Source: Bacteroidales bacterium UBA6397
Lineage (GTDB): Bacteria; Bacteroidota; Bacteroidia; Bacteroidales; UBA932
Direction of reading: 5' to 3'
Assembly: GCA_002439875.1 (NCBI GenBank)
Contig: DJQB01000040.1
Location: forward strand, 92,346 to 104,135
Length of the DNA: 11,790 nt
This document shows, piece after piece, positions 6,435 through 11,790 of the stretch. Position numbers and translations under genes: made by a program. Numbering within the stretch: position 1 is the stretch's first letter; every line of letters begins with the position of its first letter. The notes beneath the pieces were generated by a model. The model did not search any database. It saw only the letters and a program-made list of their open reading frames with translations, and had not been told where the DNA came from.

Positions 6435-7910
6435 TTAGTTCAGAGCGTTGCCTTTTCGCCAGAGGCGGGACATGTCCTCTAAGGTCTTGCCTTTGGTTTC
6501 GGGAACCAGGCGCCAGACGAAGATGGCTGCGATGACGCAGATGGTGCCGTAGAGACCGTAGGTGAACCAGTGGCCGAAATCATCACCAGCGGTGAGGTGC
6601 ATGTTGAACATAGGCACGAAAGTCGAGCTGACGATGAAGTTGAAGATCCACTGGAAGGCCACAGCGATGGCGACGGCGGCGCCACGGATTGTGTTCGGGA
6701 ATATCTCGGCGATGAGTACCCAACAGATCGGGCCCCAGCTGAACATAAAGGAAGCACTGTAGACCATGATGCTGATCATCGTGATGAAACTCAAGGCTTC
6801 GTTGCCGAAAGTCAAGGCGACACCGAAAGCACCGATGGCCATTCCGATCGAGCCCCAGATGAGCAGCGGACGACGGCCCCACCTCTCGACGGTGAACACA
6901 GCGAGAAGGGTGAACGCGATGTTCACGACTCCCATGATCACGGTCTGCACCATAGGGTTGTTCATTCCCATGTCCTGGAATATTCTTGGAGCATAGTAAA
7001 GGACCGCGTTGATGCCGACAGCCTGCTGGAAGACGCTGAGCATAATGCCGATGAATATGCACATAAAGCCATAGGAGAAGAGTTTCTCCTTCTTCTCGGT
7101 GAGAGTGCCCTGAATGTCAGCGAGGATTTCCTTCGCAGCGCTGAGACCGTTGATTCTCGACAGGACAGAAAGAGCCTTGTCCTGCTTCCCGGTCATCACA
7201 AGATAACGCGGAGTCTCTGGAACAAAACAAATCAGCACCGTGAACAAAGCAGCGGGAACACACTCGGAACCGAACATGTAGCGCCATCCGGTCTCGATTG
7301 TCCACCGGGCATCCAAAGCATTGGCGATAGCTCCCGCCGCATCATAGACAGGATTGGCGTGACTGCCAAGAATCAGCAGGTTGACGAAATAGACCACCAA
7401 CTGGCCGAAGATTATCGCGAACTGATTCCAGCTCACGAGCATTCCACGGATGCCACTCGGAGCCACCTCTCCGATGTACATCGGGCAGATGGCCGAGGCT
7501 ATTCCCACTCCTATTCCACCGAGAATCCTGTAGGCGTTGAAGACCCAAAGCAAGGTAAGGGACGGCTTGCCTACAGGCAGGATTCCGTACATTTCCGGGC
7601 ACATGCTGCCCCACGCGGAGACGAAGAAGCATATTCCCGCAATGATGAGGGAACGCTTGCGCCCTAAACGAGTGGCGAAAAGGCCAGACAATGCACTTCC
7701 GATGACGCAGCCGATCAGTGCACTGGAAGAAGTGAGCCCGTGAAAAAAATTCGTGTAGGTGAAGTCCGAGGCACCCCTGAAGAACGCCTCCAAACCTTTC
7801 TCCGCACCGGAGATGACCGCTGTGTCGTAACCGAACAGCAGTCCTCCCAGCACGGCGACCAACACAATTGAAAACAGATAGGCACGGCTGCCTTTTTCTG
7901 GACAGTCCAT
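6435..7910 (-). CDS. xylE: D-xylose/H+ symporter XylE (MFS sugar porter)
   Basis: Inner-membrane major facilitator of the sugar-porter family with 12 predicted membrane segments; 491 residues, the same length as E. coli XylE. Family motifs are GGLLFGYDTAVISGA (22-36), GRKRS (83-87), PMYIGEVAPSGIRG (143-156), VPETPRYLV (230-238), QQAVGINAVLYYAPR (295-309), GRRPLL (345-350) and VPETKGKTLE (469-478). Residues matching the E. coli xylose site are present: Phe26, Asp29, Gln170, Gln295, Gln296, Asn301, Trp392, Gln420 and Trp421. This supports xylose rather than a generic hexose. The ATG lies 3 bp after the xylA stop codon, so translation is probably coupled. It is the last gene of the operon. Confidence 0.93.
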   Translation of the reverse strand: MDCPEKGSRAYLFSIVLVAVLGGLLFGYDTAVISGAEKGLEAFFRGASDFTYTNFFHGLTSSSALIGCVIGSALSGLFATRLGRKRSLIIAGICFFVSAWGSMCPEMYGILPVGKPSLTLLWVFNAYRILGGIGVGIASAICPMYIGEVAPSGIRGMLVSWNQFAIIFGQLVVYFVNLLILGSHANPVYDAAGAIANALDARWTIETGWRYMFGSECVPAALFTVLICFVPETPRYLVMTGKQDKALSVLSRINGLSAAKEILADIQGTLTEKKEKLFSYGFMCIFIGIMLSVFQQAVGINAVLYYAPRIFQDMGMNNPMVQTVIMGVVNIAFTLLAVFTVERWGRRPLLIWGSIGMAIGAFGVALTFGNEALSFITMISIMVYSASFMFSWGPICWVLIAEIFPNTIRGAAVAIAVAFQWIFNFIVSSTFVPMFNMHLTAGDDFGHWFTYGLYGTICVIAAIFVWRLVPETKGKTLEDMSRLWRKGNALN

Positions 7911-7913
7911 CGC

Positions 7914-9230
7914 TTACTTGCTGTAGATGTTGACCAAAGTCTCGTAGAGCTCCTGCTGACCGCTTGTCTGCTTAGGCTCTCCATGCTCCTTGGCATAGGA
8001 AACGAGTTCCTCAAGGGTCATGTTCCCCTCCTCGAAGCGCTTGCCCTCTCCTGAATCGAAAGAAGCATAGCGTTCCTTGACCATTTCCGGGATAGGAGAT
8101 TCCTCAACGATGGCAGCAGCGTTCAGAAGCGCGCGGGCCATAGAATCCATTCCGCAGATGTGAGCGATGAATATGTCCTCAGGATCAGTGGAATTTCTTC
8201 TCAGCTTGGCATCGAAGTTCGAGCCTCCGTCGCCAAGACCTCCGTTGCGGATGATCTGAAGCATAGCCTGGGTGAGTTCGAACACGTCAACCGGGAACTG
8301 GTCGGTGTCCCAACCGTTCTGCGCATCGCCTCTGTTCGCGTCGATCGAGCCAAGCATTCCGTTGTCAACTGCCACCGCGAGTTCATGCTCGAAAGTGTGG
8401 CCGGCAAGGGTGGCGTGGTTCACCTCGATGTTGACCTTGAAGTCCTTGTCAAGTCCGTGGGCGCGGAGGAAGCCGATAACGGTCTCGGTGTCCACATCGT
8501 ACTGATGCTTGGTAGGCTCCATTGGCTTAGGCTCGATGAGGAACGTGCCCTTGAAACCGTGGGCGCGGGCATAGTCACGGGCAGCCTTGAGCATCTGTGC
8601 AAGGTGATCTTTTTCTCTCTGCATCTGGGTGTTGAGAAGGCTCATGTAGCCCTCGCGGCCACCCCAGAAGACGTAGTTCGCACCTCCGAGCTTGATAGTC
8701 GCATCAATAGCGTTCTTGATCTGCACAGCGGCACGGGCGACAACATCGAAGTCAGGATTGGTGGCGGCACCGTTCATGTACCTTCTGTGACCGAACACGT
8801 TGGCAGTCCCCCAAAGAAGTTTTATGCCGGTACCCTTCATCTTCTCAAGGGCATAGTCAGTGATGGCCTTCATGCGGGCTTCATATTCCTCAATAGTCGG
8901 AGCCTCGTCAACAAGGTCCACATCGTGGAAGCAGAAGTACTCGATGCCTAGTTTGTCCATGATCTCGAAGCCCGCGTCCATCTTGTCCTTAGCCCTCTGA
9001 AGAGGATCGGACGCCTTGTCCCACTCGTAGTCTCTGGTCTGGCCACCGAACTGGTCTCCGCTCGCCTGACCGAGTGTGTGCCACCAAGCCATAGCGAATT
9101 TGAGCCAATCCTTCATCTTCTTTCCAAGGACTACTCTCTCAGGGTCATAATAATGGAACGCCATCGGGTTTTTGCTTTCCACGCCCTCGAACGGAATCTT
9201 ACCGATCTGAGGAAAATACTCTTTTGCCAT
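7914..9230 (-). CDS. xylA: Xylose isomerase
   Basis: Converts D-xylose to D-xylulose in the cytoplasm with two divalent metal ions. The 438 residues fit the long (class II) enzymes of Bacteroidota and their fungal relatives. Catalytic His102 and Asp105 are in CFHDVDL. Metal and substrate ligands are Glu233 and Lys235 (LIEPKPMEPT), Glu269 and His272 (NIEVNHATLAGH), Asp297 (GSIDANRGD), Asp308 and Asp310 (GWDTDQFP) and Asp340 (GSNFDAK). Each is one residue beyond the E. coli numbering. The sequence looks intact. It lies 13 A/T-only base pairs downstream of xylB in transcription order and 3 bp before xylE. Confidence 0.98.
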   Translation of the reverse strand: MAKEYFPQIGKIPFEGVESKNPMAFHYYDPERVVLGKKMKDWLKFAMAWWHTLGQASGDQFGGQTRDYEWDKASDPLQRAKDKMDAGFEIMDKLGIEYFCFHDVDLVDEAPTIEEYEARMKAITDYALEKMKGTGIKLLWGTANVFGHRRYMNGAATNPDFDVVARAAVQIKNAIDATIKLGGANYVFWGGREGYMSLLNTQMQREKDHLAQMLKAARDYARAHGFKGTFLIEPKPMEPTKHQYDVDTETVIGFLRAHGLDKDFKVNIEVNHATLAGHTFEHELAVAVDNGMLGSIDANRGDAQNGWDTDQFPVDVFELTQAMLQIIRNGGLGDGGSNFDAKLRRNSTDPEDIFIAHICGMDSMARALLNAAAIVEESPIPEMVKERYASFDSGEGKRFEEGNMTLEELVSYAKEHGEPKQTSGQQELYETLVNIYSK

Positions 9231-9243
9231 AATATTATAATTA

Positions 9244-10737
9244 TTAATAAGTTATTACTTTATCAAGTTCTTCCTTCCAACGCCCGTAAGCCTCCTGATA
9301 GGCTTCCTGATCCGCAGGTTCCACCACGGCCAGACGCTCTAGGGTAGAAAAGGCTTCATCGTTGTTTTTGAATATTCCCACGCCCATTCCCGCTCCTTTG
9401 GCAGCGCCTACCGAGCCATCAGTGTCGTAGAGTTCAATCGTCGCTCCTGTCACCCCGGCAAGAGTGTCACGGAACACAGGGCTCAGGAACATATTCGCTT
9501 TGCCAGCATGTATAACACTGACATTCATTCCCATCCCGGACATTATGTCCATTCCGTACTTGAACGAAAACGCAACGCCTTCCTGAGCGGCCCGTACAAG
9601 ATGTTTCCAACTGTGGATATTGAAATTAAGTCCAGACAAACGGCAGCCTATCTCCTTATTGCCGAACATTCTTTCCGCTCCGTTTCCGAAAGGGGAAATC
9701 AGCACGCCTCCGCTTCCGATTGGAATCCCGGCAGCGATGTCGTTCATCTCAGCGTAAGAAAGGTCTTTAGGAATTGCATTCCTTCGGATCCATGAGTTAA
9801 GGATTCCGGTCCCGTTGACACAAAGAAGGATTCCAAGCCGAGGAGTCTTGGCCGTGTGGTTCACATGGGCGAAGGTGTTCACCCTTGACTGTGGGTCATA
9901 GCCATATTCCCCGTTCACTCCATAGACAACTCCCGATGTGCCAGCGGTCGCAGCCACATCTCCAGGGTTGAACACGTTCAGAGACAGTGCGTTGTTCGGT
10001 TGGTCTCCCGCTCTGTACGATACCGGGATCCCGGCCTTAAGACCTAATTCCGTAGCTGCCGATGCAGTCAGCCTCCCCTGCTCCGAAAAAGTTGGGACAA
10101 TCTTCGGAAGGATGTCTTTCCTAAACCCGAACCAATCCATCAGAAAAAAGGCCGGACGGTTCTCCTTGAAGTCCCAAAGCATGCCTTCGGACAATCCGCT
10201 GACAGTAGTGCAAGACTCTCCCGTGAGTTTCAATGCGATGTAATCTCCAGGAAGCATTATCTTGTCAATACTTTCGAATATTTCCGGTTCATTTTCCTTC
10301 ACCCAAGCCAATTTGGAGGCCGTGAAGTTACCGGGAGAGTTCAGAAGATGGCTCAGGCACTTCTCCGGACCTATTCCCTTAAAAGCGGCCTCGCCATAAG
10401 GCACTGCTCTTGAGTCACACCAGATTATGGCATCCCGAAGAGGCTCCCCGTCCTTGCCCACGCACACCAAACCGTGCATCTGGTAGGATATTCCCACAGC
10501 TTCGACCTTCACCTTTCCAGCCTTGGACAGCACTTCCGCCGTGGCAAGTTTGAGGCTATCCCACCACATCCGGGGATCCTGTTCGGCCCAACCTATTATT
10601 TTAGATGTGATCGGAGCCTCGCTCTTCGGGTAAAAAGCGCTCGCCACACATTTTCCTGTGGCCACATCCACAAGACTGGCCTTGACAGACGAACTTCCTA
10701 CATCGTAGCCAAGCAGACAATCGGCAAATCTATTCAT
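9244..10737 (-). CDS. xylB: Xylulokinase (FGGY family)
   Basis: Phosphorylates D-xylulose to xylulose 5-phosphate, feeding the pentose phosphate pathway. The 497-residue product has the two-domain FGGY kinase layout. The N-terminal phosphate loop is LLGYDVGSSSVKASLVD (8-24). It is followed by WAEQDPRMWW (50-59), YQMHGLV (85-91), AIIWCDSRA (103-111) and YRAGDQPNNAL (241-251), where Asp245 is the likely catalytic base. ATAGTSGVVYG, then AAQEGVAFSFKYGMDIM and VGAAKGAGMG, belong to the C-terminal ATP-binding domain. Assignment to xylulose rather than another FGGY substrate rests mainly on its place next to xylA and xylE. Its ATG overlaps the regulator stop codon by 4 bp (ATGA). Confidence 0.94.
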   Translation of the reverse strand: MNRFADCLLGYDVGSSSVKASLVDVATGKCVASAFYPKSEAPITSKIIGWAEQDPRMWWDSLKLATAEVLSKAGKVKVEAVGISYQMHGLVCVGKDGEPLRDAIIWCDSRAVPYGEAAFKGIGPEKCLSHLLNSPGNFTASKLAWVKENEPEIFESIDKIMLPGDYIALKLTGESCTTVSGLSEGMLWDFKENRPAFFLMDWFGFRKDILPKIVPTFSEQGRLTASAATELGLKAGIPVSYRAGDQPNNALSLNVFNPGDVAATAGTSGVVYGVNGEYGYDPQSRVNTFAHVNHTAKTPRLGILLCVNGTGILNSWIRRNAIPKDLSYAEMNDIAAGIPIGSGGVLISPFGNGAERMFGNKEIGCRLSGLNFNIHSWKHLVRAAQEGVAFSFKYGMDIMSGMGMNVSVIHAGKANMFLSPVFRDTLAGVTGATIELYDTDGSVGAAKGAGMGVGIFKNNDEAFSTLERLAVVEPADQEAYQEAYGRWKEELDKVITY

Positions 10738-11480
10738 ATTCTTGTCTTTTTGAATATCTTGGAGTCAAACTTATAGAACCTGGCGGCCCTGTGCGCCACG
10801 CCTTTTTCCTTTTCCACAAGCGGCACAACATAGGGCATCACAGCCAATTTCTTATAGAAATTCCGGGCGTCTATTTCATTGCCGGTGACGAACTGATAGA
10901 CTTTCCGGAGCTGTGGGATCGTGAACTTTCTCGGCAGAAGCTTGAACATGCACTGGGGCTCACCCACTGCGTACATTCCCATGTATTTCACAGCATCCCG
11001 TATGATAATGTTATGATCAAAAGCGAGCGCCGGCACTTCGTCAAGCGGCACCCAGCACGCCTCATACCCATCCAAGACCTCAAGAGCCCTGTCGATTCTG
11101 ACAAGCGCGACATAAGCCACAGTGACAATCCTCTCAACCACCTGATTTTCTGTCATCTTTATCCAGTGCAAATCCTTTGGATCCTTCGTTCTGTCCTTAG
11201 AGCCGAATGCCTTGAATTGCAGTAGAGGAATATTCTTTAGCCCCGTCAGTTCCCCTAGTACCCTCGAAGCAGCCTCGTCAAGATCCTCATCCATGTAAAT
11301 GATGTTGCCAGGAAGTTTCATGTCGTGAAATTCCTGTCCGTTCTCTTCTCCACATCGCTTGATCAGGAGCACATTCAATCTCTCACCATCAAAACCGAAA
11401 ACCACACAATCCACCGAGATGTGATTGATCGCCCTAGGCTTTGCGCCAGCGTTTACTGTAGGCATTATGTTATTGTCCAT
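10734..11480 (-). CDS. Nudix-family transcriptional regulator of xylose operon
   Basis: Predicted 248-residue DNA-binding regulator with an N-terminal Nudix fold (about 20-160) and a C-terminal winged-helix segment (about 185-225, including FTIPQLRKVYQFVTG). The Nudix box is degenerate: the motif expected as REUxEExGU reads RVLGELTGL (73-81), so two of its three glutamates are missing and hydrolase activity is doubtful. Nudix-fold sugar-responsive regulators are known in Bacteroides (AraR for arabinose), and similar genes head xylBAE clusters there. Control by xylose or an intermediate is therefore likely but inferred. The start is placed at the ATG at 11480; an ATG at 11465 is possible. The in-frame TTG at 11501 lies inside the promoter element and is excluded. 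The gene overlaps xylB by 4 bp and is the first gene of the operon. Confidence 0.87.
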   Translation of the reverse strand: MDNNIMPTVNAGAKPRAINHISVDCVVFGFDGERLNVLLIKRCGEENGQEFHDMKLPGNIIYMDEDLDEAASRVLGELTGLKNIPLLQFKAFGSKDRTKDPKDLHWIKMTENQVVERIVTVAYVALVRIDRALEVLDGYEACWVPLDEVPALAFDHNIIIRDAVKYMGMYAVGEPQCMFKLLPRKFTIPQLRKVYQFVTGNEIDARNFYKKLAVMPYVVPLVEKEKGVAHRAARFYKFDSKIFKKTRI

Positions 11481-11498
11481 GTCATCAACTATGTTCAG

Positions 11499-11530
11499 CA
11501 AATATAAACAACATCTGACAAAATCGCAAA
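11499..11530 (-). promoter_or_regulatory. Bacteroidota-type promoter of the xylose operon
   Basis: On the minus strand TTTG (11530-11527), a 20-bp spacer and TATATTTG (11506-11499) fit the consensus TTTG-N19-21-TAnnTTTG with no mismatch. Predicted transcription starts near 11492, about 12 nt before the first usable ATG (11480) and 27 nt before the second (11465). Confidence 0.75.
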
Positions 11531-11576
11531 AACATTTAATAATTATCTACCAACATTAGACATATCAATATTTTAC

Positions 11577-11597
11577 AAATCATAATATTTATGATTT
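11577..11597. promoter_or_regulatory. Candidate operator 1 (21-bp palindrome)
   Basis: Nine-bp arms AAATCATAA and TTATGATTT are perfect reverse complements around a 3-bp TAT centre. The core is ATCATA-N5-TATGAT (11579-11595). It lies about 47 bp upstream of the -33 element of the xylose-operon promoter. Binding by the adjacent Nudix regulator is inference. Confidence 0.55.
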
Positions 11598-11610
11598 CAT
11601 TTTCATTGTT

Positions 11611-11627
11611 ATCATAACATGTATGAT
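11611..11627. promoter_or_regulatory. Candidate operator 2 (same palindrome core)
   Basis: A second ATCATA-N5-TATGAT with the same half-sites and spacing but a different centre (ACATG). Its centre is 32 bp from that of the first copy, close to three helical turns, so the two sites face the same side of the helix. It lies 20 bp before the right-hand palindrome array. Confidence 0.5.
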
Positions 11628-11647
11628 TATGAACGGACAACAGACTC

Positions 11648-11790
11648 CCGTGCGCGGAAGAGGCGGTCTCACGCACATAAAGGCATTCGAAAGACAGTCC
11701 GTGCGCAGGACGGGATGGTCCGCTCACGGGACTGCATCTGAAGGCAGGGCCGTGCGCAGGACGGGACGATCCACTCACGGGACGGCATCT
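11648..11790. repeat. Right array of 51-bp palindromic repeats, cut by window end
   Basis: Three units begin at 11648, 11699 and 11750, exactly 51 bp apart, and the last is cut by the window edge. All left arms are CCGTGCGC. Right arms are ACGCACAT, GCTCACGG and ACTCACGG (5, 7 and 6 pairs), around 15-nt centres. The unit at 11699 matches the left-array unit at 6097 at 23 of 30 positions, in the same orientation. Since 51 bp is 17 codons, both strands stay open. The plus strand from 11629 gives units such as VRRTGWSAHGTASEGRA; the minus strand gives units with SRPAHG and ends in a stop at 11536. Near-palindromic sequence alone can explain this. A repeat protein running in or out of the window cannot be excluded. 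Confidence 0.8.

Noticed and set aside
6570..7667. Long plus-strand open frame (365 codons) antisense to xylE
   Set aside because: It lies wholly within xylE on the other strand, its product is His/Asp/Glu-rich with no family features, and codon bias of the real gene explains the absence of stops.
8160..8951. Plus-strand open frame (263 codons) antisense to xylA
   Set aside because: It is entirely inside a highly conserved xylA with all catalytic residues, and no domain is recognisable in the antisense product.
6083..11683. Shared 9-mer ACATAAAGG in both arrays (6083-6091 and 11675-11683) as a conserved spacer element
   Set aside because: It sits at a different distance from the next palindrome in each array (14 versus 24 bp), so it is not in register and may be chance.

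Overview
The window looks like chromosome of a Bacteroidales-type bacterium (phylum Bacteroidota), probably gut or rumen associated. Reasons: two promoters match the Bacteroidota TTTG / TAnnTTTG consensus exactly; starts are preceded by A/T-rich sequence rather than Shine-Dalgarno sites; there is a large outer-membrane beta-barrel protein of the CarboxypepD_reg / OMP_b-brl_3 type; and the D-xylose genes have the Bacteroides-style order Nudix regulator, xylB, xylA, xylE. All recognised genes lie on the minus strand, so transcription runs from high to low coordinates.

Right half, 11.5 kb down to 6.4 kb: a D-xylose catabolic operon. A Nudix-fold winged-helix regulator overlaps xylulokinase (xylB) by 4 bp. 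Xylose isomerase (xylA) follows after 13 bp and the xylose/H+ symporter (xylE) after 3 bp. A strong intrinsic terminator ends the unit at about 6.38 kb. A consensus promoter lies just upstream of the regulator gene, and further upstream are two copies of the palindrome ATCATA-N5-TATGAT, 32 bp centre to centre.

Left half, 5.9 kb down to 0.05 kb: housekeeping genes. The ribosomal pair rplU-rpmA has its own promoter, structured leader and terminator. It is followed by serS (seryl-tRNA synthetase), ruvC (Holliday junction resolvase) and a 989-residue outer-membrane beta-barrel protein.

The most unusual signal is noncoding. On both sides of the xylose operon (5945-6127, and 11648 to the window end) are arrays of imperfect palindromes. 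Each has 8-nt arms around a 15-nt centre and they repeat every 50-51 bp. Arm sequences differ between copies, but several differences are compensatory, so pairing is kept. The central sequences can be aligned in the same orientation on both sides. Because 51 is 17 codons and the unit is near-palindromic, long frames stay open on both strands, which could mislead gene callers. I found no phage, IS, CRISPR or tRNA genes.
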